A DNA stretch of 64,000 nucleotides from Actinopolyspora halophila DSM 43834 (GTDB lineage Bacteria; Actinomycetota; Actinomycetes; Mycobacteriales; Pseudonocardiaceae), in assembly GCF_000371785.1 (NCBI RefSeq), contig NZ_AQUI01000002.1:2831276-2895275 (forward strand), read 5' to 3'. Positions 52,938-61,025 of the stretch are shown here, piece by piece. The notes beneath the pieces are model-generated. The model ran no database searches. It saw only the letters and a program-made list of their open reading frames with translations, and was not told where the DNA came from. The position numbers and the translations under genes were made by a program. Positions within the stretch are counted from its first letter, which is position 1. Every line of letters starts with the position of its first letter.

Positions 52938-54170
52938 TCAACCACCATCGCGGGAGGTGACGGCCTCTCCGGCCTGTTGCCGCGCCGCACGACGGGCGAT
53001 CACGCACAACACGATCAGGACCGCTACGCAGCAGGCACTCACGAAGCCGCCCAACACGACGAACCCCAGCCGTTCGGCCAGAACGCGCCCGACCATGGGG
53101 GCCAGGGAGGTCCCGAGCATCCAACCGCTCGTCACCATCACGACCCACCTTCCGGCCACGTCCAGACTCGCCCCCAGGGCGAAGACGTAGATCAGACCGA
53201 CCGTGTAGGCGACGTTCCAACACACCAAAGACACCGCGAACCACAGCGGCGAGCCGGTGGTGAACACCACCAGCTGCATCGCGGCGTCCACGAGCAACAC
53301 CGTGATCAGCGCGGGCACCCGCCGCACCCGACGACCGGCCAGGGCCGCGAGCACGATCCCGACGATCGAAGCCACCCGGGCGACGCTCAACACGACCTCG
53401 AAGGTGTTGCCGCCGATACCGGTCCGCCCGAGCCCGATCTCCCCGGACAGCGACAGGAGCACGTCCTGCGTGACTCCCCAGAGAAAGGCACAGCAGGTAA
53501 GCACCACCCCGGATGCCCACAACCCGCTCGAGACGAGTCCGCCCCGCCGCACCGAAGTCCGCGCGCCGTCGTCCTCAGCCGTCCCCGGAGCGTCCGGCAA
53601 CCACCACGTCAGCAGGGCACAGCACCCGTTGAAAACCGCCAACGCACCGAAGACGGGCAGCAGACCGCCGTCGAAGAGGGTGAGCACCCCCAGCAGCGCA
53701 GCGGCCAGCAGATTCGCCCCCGCCGAGACCACTCCGGCGGCGCGTTCACCGTCGTCGAACGCGGCCACAGCGGCCGATCCCGCCGCATTCGTCGCTCCGG
53801 CGCAGACAGCTGCCAGCACGGTCGCGATCACGACCGTGACGAAGTTCGGGGCGAACGCGGCGCTGCCGAAACCGACGCACGCGAGTGCCAGCCCGCTCCC
53901 AGCCAGCCTGTAACGCCGCGGGCGGGCAGCGCGTTCGACGAAGAGGGTGGGAGTCACCGCACTGCACAGCAACATCGCGGTCACCAGCGTGCTGGCGGCG
54001 ACGGGCGATACCCCCAGCTCCTCCCGCAGCGAGGATATGATCACCGGGCTCACGAACGGCACCAGCTGGACGGCAGCCGTGGCGACCAGTGAGACCGTCG
54101 TCAACGAGGCGAAGCGCGCCGTGAGCTGTCCTTTCGCGACGGCCGTGAACGACTCGGTGCGCGCGGTCAC
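52938..54170 (-). CDS. MFS transporter
   Basis: A 410-residue, 12-helix transporter from GTG 54170 with GGGGAG 8 nt upstream. The first helices read LTTVSLVATAAVQLVPFVSPVI and STLVTAMLLCSAVTPTLFVERAARPRRY; WLPDAPGTAEDD marks the central loop. Subfamily unclear. On the same strand as the YtcJ-like amidohydrolase, it may import or export that enzyme's substrate or product. Confidence 0.85.
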   Translation of the reverse strand: MTARTESFTAVAKGQLTARFASLTTVSLVATAAVQLVPFVSPVIISSLREELGVSPVAASTLVTAMLLCSAVTPTLFVERAARPRRYRLAGSGLALACVGFGSAAFAPNFVTVVIATVLAAVCAGATNAAGSAAVAAFDDGERAAGVVSAGANLLAAALLGVLTLFDGGLLPVFGALAVFNGCCALLTWWLPDAPGTAEDDGARTSVRRGGLVSSGLWASGVVLTCCAFLWGVTQDVLLSLSGEIGLGRTGIGGNTFEVVLSVARVASIVGIVLAALAGRRVRRVPALITVLLVDAAMQLVVFTTGSPLWFAVSLVCWNVAYTVGLIYVFALGASLDVAGRWVVMVTSGWMLGTSLAPMVGRVLAERLGFVVLGGFVSACCVAVLIVLCVIARRAARQQAGEAVTSRDGG

Positions 54171-54810
54171 CGGAACCACTCCCCGAATCGTCGGCGGCGC
54201 CGGGACACGCCGGGCCGGACCGTCGCGGGGGAGCGGGGAGCGCTCCGTCGTTCGGACGGAAACACGGAATCGCCGAACCGGACCCCGACTCCGCGGGACC
54301 AGAGGGGACGAACACCTGGCGATTCGTTTCGGAGAGTTGCGCTGACATCGAGCCGCACCACGAGCCTCCGTTCGCCGCGTGCCGGACACACTTCGACTAC
54401 GAGAACTCCGAGCAGTGTGGTCCAGAGCACTCCAGAAGATAATTGGCCGATCGCACCACGACAGCGACGACAGCGGTACGAATGCACAACGGGCGCGGTG
54501 GAGGCCGGACGGCGGGGAGGAGCAGGAGGGGCCCGTCGGGCGGGTTCCCGACGCGGCGGACAGCACACCACCACGCGGATCCGTCAGGGCCCGAGCGATC
54601 CCGGCTCCGACTCCCGACTCGCCCGAGCGGGGAAGAGCCCCGTGCCGGTACGGCCTGTCCGGGTGGATACGTGTTTTCGCTCCTCACGCACAACGAGTGG
54701 TGTCAGCATCGGTGCGGGCTCGCGGTTGCTCACTTCTCGACGCGGGGGCCCGAACACCCCACAACGGAACGAATGACCGACAGGAGGGATTCCCGCGTCC
54801 CCTGCGCGAA

Positions 54811-54957
54811 ATGAGCACCTCGGTTGACGATCCGGGAACGCTTTCCTGCACCACATCGTGCTTCGGATGCACCGGAAGGTTCCGGGGCGGCACGGAAGTC
54901 GTCCTTTTCGACTGGCGGACCGGTGTGGACGGGTGCTTCGAAATATCGCCCACCTGA
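54811..54957 (+). CDS. Possible small Cys-containing peptide
   Basis: A 48-residue frame from ATG 54811. The N-terminal half is rich in Ser, Thr and Cys (LSCTTSCFGCTG), followed by FRGGTEVVLFDWRTGVDGCFEI. There is no good ribosome site (GGAGGG is about 25 nt upstream) and no modification enzyme nearby. It could be a chance frame. Confidence 0.2.
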   Translation: MSTSVDDPGTLSCTTSCFGCTGRFRGGTEVVLFDWRTGVDGCFEISPT

Positions 54958-55066
54958 AGAATCTGACACACGTGGCCCGGCGCGGGACACTGGCACGAAA
55001 TGCTCGGCAACGGAAGAGCCGATCACGTCGTCGGCTGATGGTAGGATCTCGACACCGACGAGAGAG

Positions 55067-55080
55067 GTGTACGCGTACAC
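55067..55080. promoter_or_regulatory. Perfect 14-bp palindrome
   Basis: GTGTACGCGTACAC, immediately before a GTG-started 67-residue frame (55081-55284) with the Cys/Trp-rich start GGCWYNTCHDGFGSWGNCTW. It may be an operator; the gene is unproven. Confidence 0.35.
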
Positions 55081-55322
55081 GTGATCAGCAGCGGCGGATG
55101 CTGGTACAACACCTGCCACGACGGCTTCGGCTCGTGGGGGAACTGCACCTGGCGGTCCACCGGAGCGCACTCCACGTCGGAAAGACAGGGCGACACCGGG
55201 ATGCCGGACAAGCGCATTCGGGAGTGTGAATCCCGCATCAGGCGGTCGGTTCGCGTGGTCGGCTGCGGCCGAGCAACACGGTGAGCGCACTCCCGTTGGC
55301 CCCGCGGAACCGAACGGCGCGC

Positions 55323-55817
55323 CTAACGATCTTCCGCGTCTCCCCCGAGCTCGCGCTCGTAGTAGAGCATCCGAGTCTCGGGACGCCCCGGTTTCTCGAG
55401 GTTGGTGAACCCGAGGCTCTCGTAGAGCCCGCGTGCCGCGGTGTCCCCGACCGCGGTACCCAACTCCATCGCGCTCGCCCCACGCTCACGTGCCAGCTCC
55501 AGGGCCGCCTCCAGCACCGCACGCCCGTGTCCCAGCCCCCGGGACTCCGGGACCACGTAGAGCTCCTCCAACGTGCACAGCGGTTTCCCGGTGTACAAAC
55601 CGGCACGGAAGCGCAGCTGAGCGACGCCGGTCCGCGGCGGACCGGCCAGCACGAAAACGCTGAAACCACAGGTGATGTGCTCACGCACCCGGTCGGCCAG
55701 CACCGCGGGTCCGGGAGTGTACTCGTCGAACTCACGCTGAAAACGGTCCAGCAGTTCGGCCGTCTCCGCGGCCTCCGTGCTCGAGCAGACACGGCTTTTC
55801 CCATGGGGAACGGACAT
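55323..55817 (-). CDS. GNAT-family N-acetyltransferase
   Basis: A 164-residue protein from ATG 55817. The acetyl-CoA site is LEELYVVPESRGLGHGRAVLEAALELARERG, with the Q/RxxGxG/A motif, followed by LYESLGFTNLE. The substrate is unknown. No strong ribosome site was seen, so the start is less certain. Confidence 0.85.
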   Translation of the reverse strand: MSVPHGKSRVCSSTEAAETAELLDRFQREFDEYTPGPAVLADRVREHITCGFSVFVLAGPPRTGVAQLRFRAGLYTGKPLCTLEELYVVPESRGLGHGRAVLEAALELARERGASAMELGTAVGDTAARGLYESLGFTNLEKPGRPETRMLYYERELGGDAEDR

Positions 55818-55914
55818 ACACGAGGACAGTACTCTCCGCTCCGGACGCCAACCCGGTGAAGACCGGGAAACCACCGCCGCCCGGTGCCCGGTGTCGCGGA
55901 CAGCGCGGGCTAGA

Positions 55915-55954
55915 TATAGTGCTCCCGAAAGGTTCGGACAATTCGGGAGGCCGA
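55915..55954 (+). promoter_or_regulatory. -10 element and ribosome site of the XRE gene
   Basis: TATAGT at 55915-55920 and GGGAGG at 55945-55950, 4 nt before ATG 55955, define the likely transcript start and translation start of the XRE regulator. Confidence 0.45.
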
Positions 55955-56422
55955 ATGCGCAGGCATCATGCCGACGAGCACGGCTCCTCCGTCTTCGTGT
56001 ACCGACTGCGCAGACTCTTCGACGAAGTCACCTATGTGGACGAATCGAGGCGTCGCCGTCGGTTCTCGAACAGCTACGTCGGCGAACGGACCGGCCTGTC
56101 CCGAAGCTACATCGACGGTCTGCGCAACGGACGCAACACCAACCCCGGACTGAACGTCCTGACCGCGCTGGCCGGCTTTTTCAACGACCATCGGGAATCG
56201 GACACCGCACCGGTCACCGTGAGCTTCCTGGCAGGCGACGACAGCGAACCCCACGGGACCGACGACGAAACACTACGGGAAAGGCTCATCGACCAGGACG
56301 TTCGCGCGATCGCGCTGCGCGCGGGGGACGCCAGTCCCCTGACACGGCGTCAGATCCTGGCGATGCTCGACGTTCTGGAGGACAAAACCCCGACGCGAGG
56401 TCAGCCCGACTCCACGACCTGA
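55955..56422 (+). CDS. XRE-family helix-turn-helix regulator
   Basis: A 155-residue protein from ATG 55955. The DNA-binding domain (residues 13-75) reads FVYRLRRLFDEVTYVDE, SNSYVGERTGLSRSYIDGLRNGRNTNPGLNVLTALAGFF, the XRE fold. The C-terminal part is helical (ERLIDQDVRAIALRAGDASPLTRRQILAMLDVLE). Its end overlaps the convergent membrane-protein gene by 22 bp. It has the form of the regulators found next to ImmA/IrrE peptidases, which are cleaved on induction; that role is inferred. Confidence 0.88.
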   Translation: MRRHHADEHGSSVFVYRLRRLFDEVTYVDESRRRRRFSNSYVGERTGLSRSYIDGLRNGRNTNPGLNVLTALAGFFNDHRESDTAPVTVSFLAGDDSEPHGTDDETLRERLIDQDVRAIALRAGDASPLTRRQILAMLDVLEDKTPTRGQPDSTT

Positions 56423-57561
56423 CCCCTGTGCAGCGCAGTGGAAAGCTCGACCAACCACCTGATGTCGGCGTCCATCCCACCGCCGAGTCCGTTCTGGAGC
56501 GCGGGCGTGGTGATCGTCCCTCCCACGGGTTCACTGCCGTCCGCACGGGCTTCGGCACGTGCTCGCAGCGCCTCGCGCAGTCGTGCGGCGTACCGCTCGG
56601 TGGTGGCCGTCCCCTCCGTGTCCTCCCGCTCCTCGGCGGGGTAGTACGGAGCGAGCATCACCAGACCGTCCCTGATCTCGCAGGCCCGTCGATACCTGCG
56701 GGCGTGGATGCTCCACGGACGCACCGCTCCGATCGTCCGACGCAGCGTGAGCGCGGGGAAGGCCCGGTTCATCTCGCGCCACAGCGGACTCAGCGCACGG
56801 TGCTGCCTCCAGTGCCGCCACCACACGGGCGTGGCTGCGGCCATTCCCGCCACGATGGGATAAGCGAGTCCGAAGGCCACCCCGGGGATCCCGAACAGAA
56901 TCACGACCACGTACGCCAGCTGCGCGGCCGCCATGGCCGGGGCGTCCGGCGGCAGCACGAGCCCCATCAGCGTCATGACCACCGACAGCAGGTTCGCCAG
57001 CAGAGCTCCCACCAGCCCGACCACCAGGACGGACAATCCGATCCGCAGGTGCCTGCGCCGTGCCCGCCGAGCACGGTGCACCCCGTACCGAAGCGCGTGG
57101 AAGACGCTGTACAGCGTGGCCAGCGCGGCCAACGCCTGGAACACCGTCGCGTACCCGAATCCCTCGTAGGAGGCGGCACGCGGATCGACGCGCACATCCG
57201 CGGGAGCCAGTGCCCACGTGAGCACGGCCAGCGCGAGCAGTCCGCCCACGATCGCGCGGTGGCGGAACATCTCCCTGATCGCTTGCCGATGCTGTTTCGT
57301 GCTGTAGACGAAGAACGCGAGCACGAGGTAGAAGGCCGCGGTCATTCCGAGGTTGCGCACGAGACTGGGAATGCCCGGGTACAAGCCGTCGAGCCACGCC
57401 TCCACGGGATGCCTCCCGACGGTGAAGGCGATGGCCGCCGTCGCGAGACCACTCGCGACCGTGCGCAGCAGCCGGTCGTCGGGTGCCCGCAGGAGCTGGA
57501 TCACCTTGAGCGCGGTGCCGGCCCATAACAGCAGGGTGAAGGTGAGAAGCACTAACGCCAT
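56401..57561 (-). CDS. MAB_1171c-like multi-pass membrane protein
   Basis: A 386-residue protein from ATG 57561. The first 265 residues hold about seven transmembrane helices (for example ALVLLTFTLLLWAGTALKVIQLL, LGMTAAFYLVLAFFVYS, IGLSVLVVGLVGALLANLLSV). A cytoplasmic tail contains WWRHWRQHRALSPLWREMNRAFP and charged helices. It resembles the actinobacterial MAB_1171c family, annotated as putative transporters with no known substrate. The ImmA/IrrE gene ends inside its first codons (10-bp overlap), so the two are coupled. A signal-sensing rather than transport role is equally possible. Confidence 0.78.
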   Translation of the reverse strand: MALVLLTFTLLLWAGTALKVIQLLRAPDDRLLRTVASGLATAAIAFTVGRHPVEAWLDGLYPGIPSLVRNLGMTAAFYLVLAFFVYSTKQHRQAIREMFRHRAIVGGLLALAVLTWALAPADVRVDPRAASYEGFGYATVFQALAALATLYSVFHALRYGVHRARRARRRHLRIGLSVLVVGLVGALLANLLSVVMTLMGLVLPPDAPAMAAAQLAYVVVILFGIPGVAFGLAYPIVAGMAAATPVWWRHWRQHRALSPLWREMNRAFPALTLRRTIGAVRPWSIHARRYRRACEIRDGLVMLAPYYPAEEREDTEGTATTERYAARLREALRARAEARADGSEPVGGTITTPALQNGLGGGMDADIRWLVELSTALHRGQVVESG

Positions 57562-58112
57562 CCCTGGTGGTGAGTCAGACTCCGGCTGATCCGCTGTTCG
57601 GCCGGATCGTCTGCCGGTGCGGAATCCGCCGTGAGCACGGAACCCCATTCCTGGATGATCGTGGCATAGAGTTCCGCTTCGCGTTCGTATCGGTCGTCGT
57701 AACAGGTGCGCCGCCGCCGGCTCACACCGCCCTCATCGCCTTCCTCCCAGTCCAGTTCGGCGGGAGGATCGTTGCGGATCACCTCCGTGTTCGTGTCCAG
57801 CACACCCGCATCGCTCGGATGTTGTCCGAGGAGATGACCGAGCTCGTGCAGAATGATGTGGTCCTGGTGCCAGCGCACACTTTCCCGCTGGTAGAAGATG
57901 GCGTCGCGGTCCCGCAGCCGGAACCAGAGCCCGAACGGGCCGGGAACCTTGATCGGGTACTCGTAGAGTTCGATGGGGCGTCCACGCTGCTCCCCCAGCC
58001 TACGGCAGAGATCACCGACGTTGAGCGGAACAGGAACGTCCAGATCACGCAGCAGGGCTCGGCATCTCCGCCGGAGCAACCATTCCCGCGGTCCTCCGAT
58101 TCGTGGGAACAT
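57552..58112 (-). CDS. ImmA/IrrE-family metallopeptidase (ParH-like)
   Basis: A 186-residue protein from ATG 58112, GGAGG 4 nt before it. The zinc site is HELGH (residues 89-93) in DHIILHELGHLLGQHP, with a downstream Glu in YEREAELYATIIQEWG as third ligand. The family cleaves XRE-type repressors (ImmR, DdrO) to switch on target genes. The XRE gene two loci away is the obvious candidate substrate. Coupled with the membrane protein by a 10-bp overlap. Confidence 0.9.
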   Translation of the reverse strand: MFPRIGGPREWLLRRRCRALLRDLDVPVPLNVGDLCRRLGEQRGRPIELYEYPIKVPGPFGLWFRLRDRDAIFYQRESVRWHQDHIILHELGHLLGQHPSDAGVLDTNTEVIRNDPPAELDWEEGDEGGVSRRRRTCYDDRYEREAELYATIIQEWGSVLTADSAPADDPAEQRISRSLTHHQGWR

Positions 58113-58172
58113 AACACCTCCGCGCGAAAGTCTAATGACGTGATCACTCCGCGCAAGAACGTCGTCCGGCAA

Positions 58173-58199
58173 ACCGTTCGACGGTATCGTTCCGTCGTG
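58173..58199. promoter_or_regulatory. Inverted repeat in the ImmA/amidohydrolase divergent promoter
   Basis: ACCGT-TCG-ACGGT (58173-58185) is a perfect short inverted repeat in the 84-bp gap between the ImmA/IrrE gene and the amidohydrolase. On the forward strand it abuts a -10-like TATCGT (58185-58190) only 6 nt before GTG 58197. It is a candidate XRE operator. Confidence 0.4.
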
Positions 58200-59402
58200 C
58201 AGCAAGTATTGAGCGCTCATCAACTGTTGGCCGGGCCGCGTGGACAGCGTTTCTCCCCCGGTGCCCTGCTGATCGACGACGACAGGATCACCGCGGTCGG
58301 AACCGTCGCCGAGATCGAGGAGCGGGCCTCTCCCGAGGCCCGCCGGCTGGACCATCCGCGGGGAACGATATTTCCCGGTTTGGTCAATTGCCACGTGCAC
58401 CTCGGGTTCGACTCCGGGACGGACCCCGTCGCCGCGCTACGCGAGTCCGCCGACGACGAACTGCTCGCGGACATGGGGGAACGGGCACGCCTGCACCTCG
58501 CGGCCGGAGTGACCACCATACGCGATCTGGGAGACCGGGACGGGTTGATCACCGAGCTCCGCCGGTCCGTCGAGCGCGGCGAGACCCCCGGCCCGCGGAT
58601 CCGGGCCTCCTGCGCTCCCCTGACCCCTCCCGGAGGGCACTGCTTCTTCCTCGGCGGCGAAGTGTCCGGTCCCGAACAGATCCGGACCCGTATTCACGAC
58701 AACGCGCGCCGCGGCGCCGACGTGATCAAGGTGATGGCCAACGGGGGACAGACGACTCCCGACGGGCCACGAATGACCGACTCCCAGTTCACACCGCACG
58801 AGTTCGCCCTGATCGTGAACGAGGCACACGCCCTGGGACTTCCGGTCGCGGTGCACGCCTACACTTCCGAGGTCATCGCCGCGACGGTCGAGGCCGGGGT
58901 CGACACCGTGGAACACTGCACCTTCATGGCCCCCGACGGCGCGGTCGACCTGCGTGACTCCGTGGCCGAGACCATGGCCGCACGCGACATCGCCGCGTCC
59001 CCGGCGCTGCCCTCCGAGTGGCGAACCATGTGGGACATGCTCGGCCCCGAGCGCTCCCAGCGCATCGCCGAACGGCTGCGGTGGTTGCGGGGCCACGGGG
59101 TCCCGCTGTTGTTCGGCAGCGATGCGGGGGTACCCGTCTCCCGCCACGGGGACCCGGTCAGCACGCTGGAGCTCTACGAGCACATCGGCGTTCCGCCCGA
59201 GGAGATCCTGGAACTGGCCACAACGGCCAGTGCCCGGCATCTCGGACTCGCCGCGGAGACCGGCGCACTGCGGCCGGGGCTGGCCGCTGACGTGGTCGTC
59301 GTCGACGGCGACCCGCTGCTCGACCTCCAGAAGTTGCGCGAGCCCGCACTCGTGCTCAGTGCGGGCCGTGCGTTCCCGGACGGACACACGAGTCGCCCGT
59401 GA
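58197..59402 (+). CDS. Amidohydrolase (imidazolonepropionase-like)
   Basis: A 401-residue metal-dependent hydrolase. Metal ligands: GLVNCHVHLGF (HxH), DVIKVMANGG (carboxylated Lys), AVHAYTSEV and TVEHCTFM (His), and LFGSDAGVPVS (Asp). GTG 58197 has no ribosome site but lies 6 nt after a -10-like element, so a leaderless start is likely. Relatives include prolidase-like and imidazolonepropionase-like enzymes; the substrate is unknown. Divergent from the ImmA/IrrE gene, it may be the regulated output of that system. Confidence 0.88.
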   Translation: MQQVLSAHQLLAGPRGQRFSPGALLIDDDRITAVGTVAEIEERASPEARRLDHPRGTIFPGLVNCHVHLGFDSGTDPVAALRESADDELLADMGERARLHLAAGVTTIRDLGDRDGLITELRRSVERGETPGPRIRASCAPLTPPGGHCFFLGGEVSGPEQIRTRIHDNARRGADVIKVMANGGQTTPDGPRMTDSQFTPHEFALIVNEAHALGLPVAVHAYTSEVIAATVEAGVDTVEHCTFMAPDGAVDLRDSVAETMAARDIAASPALPSEWRTMWDMLGPERSQRIAERLRWLRGHGVPLLFGSDAGVPVSRHGDPVSTLELYEHIGVPPEEILELATTASARHLGLAAETGALRPGLAADVVVVDGDPLLDLQKLREPALVLSAGRAFPDGHTSRP

Positions 59403-59477
59403 CCAGTCGTTGATCGGTGCGAGTACCGGTCTTCGGGCTGGAGCGAGTCGGTCGGGAGTGTTTGTGGTCGGACACGT

Positions 59478-59712
59478 CACGCGGGTGTCGCTGGTTGTTC
59501 ATGTACTGCCGGATGATGCCCAGCGGTGTTCCGTCGCAGGAGGCGGCGGAGTGGGACGGTGACCACAGGTGCTCTCGGTGGGCGGCACATGCGGAAGTGC
59601 TGCTCGAGGCGCCGCGGGGCCACGCTTCTGAGGCTGTTCACCAGTTTCGATGGCGCCGCCTGTGGCTGGTGTTCGACCAGCAGGTGCACGTGGTCGTCTT
59701 CGCCGTGGACCA
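59478..59712 (-). pseudogene. tnpA: IS200-type TnpA (Y1 transposase) remnant
   Basis: On the reverse strand, GEDDHVHLLVEHQPQ and LVNSLRSVAPRRLEQHF match the HUH (His-x-His) and following block of IS200/IS605 TnpA. After RMCRPP the reading frame shifts, and EHLWSPSHSAASCDGTPL then GIIRQYMNNQRHPR continues in another frame down to about 59480. The N-terminus is missing. It is a frameshifted fragment and not functional. Confidence 0.75.
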
Positions 59713-59827
59713 GCACGGCTGCACGCGACGATCGCCGACGCCCGAGCCGATCGACCGCACAAGGCCACCACCAGCATCGTTCGCGAGCACCAAGCGATCG
59801 CGTTGGAAGACCTCGCAGTATCCGGCC
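59713..59827 (+). pseudogene. tnpB: TnpB remnant fused to the TnpA remnant
   Basis: Immediately next to the TnpA fragment but on the forward strand, the frame reads LHATIADARADRPHKATTSI then VREHQAIALEDLAVSG, the block around the second RuvC carboxylate (Glu) of TnpB. Nothing upstream and little downstream of it remains. Together with the TnpA fragment it represents a collapsed IS605-type element with divergent genes. Confidence 0.7.
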
Positions 59828-60180
59828 CGGCCCGCAGCCGGTGCAGGCCGCGCGGAGAACCCCGGCGGGGAACACGTCAACCGAATGCGGGAGCGACTAC
59901 AGGTTGTACAGCCTACTATACTGATCACAGTCTGATTTAGACCTAATATGATGACCTCAAAATACCGGTGACTTCGAAACACCTGGGAGCGCGAACCGAC
60001 CATGCCGCACGGAAGGACGTACATCCCGCGCCGAGGAGGCGGGGAACCGAGTCGGGCAGTCCGCACCGCGAGGTGTTCGTCCCGAACGGGACCACGTGGT
60101 CGCGGGCAGTTCGAGTTTTTGCGCCCTCCCGCCCGTGCCGTCTCGACACTCCCGCCCACGACGCGTTCCGGGAGGGCGAC

Positions 60181-60864
60181 GTGAGAAACGCCCTCCCGAC
60201 CGCGGCGACGGTGGTGGTGTTCGGTTGCTGGATCGCGGACCGCCTTCGGAACGAACGCGCGCTGGTCCGTGAACGCAGGAGTCATCGCATAGCACTCGCG
60301 GGCCAACGGGAACGTCACCGGCGCGAGCTCGGCGAACTCGAACAACGTCACCACTCCGACATCGCCGAAGCGCTGACCGACCCCGTCACGGGGCTCCCCA
60401 CCCGACGCGCGTGGGAACCGACGGTCTCCGCGCGGCTGCGCGCACCGTGCGAACTCGCTCTGCTCGACCTCGACGGATTCAAACGAGTCAACGACACCCA
60501 CGGGCACGCGGTGGGCGACCAGCTGCTGAACCTCGTCGCCCGACGACTGCGACTGGTACTGGGGCCCGACGCCACTCTGGGCAGAGTGGGCGGCGACGAG
60601 ATCGTGATGGCCGCCCGCCCCGGCGTCGACTGGGACCGAGTGACCGCAGTGATCACAGCCGAGGTCGGCCTCGCCGAGGCGACCACGGTGCGCGTAGGAG
60701 CTTCGATCGGGGTGTTCCGCGCCGACGGGGAGAACAGTCCGGAGCTGACCCATGCCCTGCGCTCGGCCGACACGGCCATGTACCGGGCCAAACGGCTCGG
60801 CGGGGGCTGGCAGCCCGCCATCGAGCCGCGCTCCGAGGTGGCCACGCTGCCCCGAGTCGCCTGA
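60181..60864 (+). CDS. GGDEF-domain protein (short, variant motif)
   Basis: A 227-residue protein from GTG 60181 behind GGGAGGGCGAC. One N-terminal membrane segment (ATVVVFGCWIADRL) is followed by a coiled region and a GGDEF domain: DPVTGLPTRRAW, LALLDLDGFKRVNDTHGHAVGDQLL and GGDEI at 137-141. The inhibitory RxxD site is absent (LGPD there). The catalytic signature is nearly intact, so diguanylate cyclase activity is possible, but the final Ile instead of Phe and the reduced domain leave doubt. Confidence 0.85.
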   Translation: MRNALPTAATVVVFGCWIADRLRNERALVRERRSHRIALAGQRERHRRELGELEQRHHSDIAEALTDPVTGLPTRRAWEPTVSARLRAPCELALLDLDGFKRVNDTHGHAVGDQLLNLVARRLRLVLGPDATLGRVGGDEIVMAARPGVDWDRVTAVITAEVGLAEATTVRVGASIGVFRADGENSPELTHALRSADTAMYRAKRLGGGWQPAIEPRSEVATLPRVA

Positions 60865-61025
60865 CTGAAGCTTTCCCGTCGTGCCTGCTAGCGGTGCGGT
60901 GTTTCGAGGCCCCAGCACCGCAGCGACCGCACGGGCGGCACCCGACCAACTGCGCGAAGTTCCGCTGTGGGTTCTCACCGGCCTGGACATCCCGCTCGTT
61001 CTGACCACCACAGCGCGGCCGAGGG

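Larger units (their letters stand above)
54171..55322. other. 1.15-kb region without a convincing gene
   Basis: Several open frames exist but none has homology I recognise. Noted inside: a possible 48-residue Cys-containing peptide at 54811, GGAACGCTTTCC (54834-54845; LacI-like half palindrome), and the 14-bp perfect palindrome GTGTACGCGTACAC at 55067-55080, directly before a GTG-initiated frame ending at 55284. It may be a decayed locus. Confidence 0.5.
59403..60180. mobile_element. Degenerate IS605-type element and flanking intergenic DNA
   Basis: Contains the TnpA and TnpB fragments (59478-59827). After them an AT-rich stretch (59895-59970) carries TATACT-like -10 sequences, then GC-rich DNA without a gene up to the GGDEF start. 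No element ends could be fixed. Confidence 0.55.

Noticed and set aside
54811-54957. Lanthipeptide precursor
   Set aside because: Ser/Thr/Cys residues are suggestive, but there is no LanM/LanB/C or protease gene nearby and no leader-like acidic segment.
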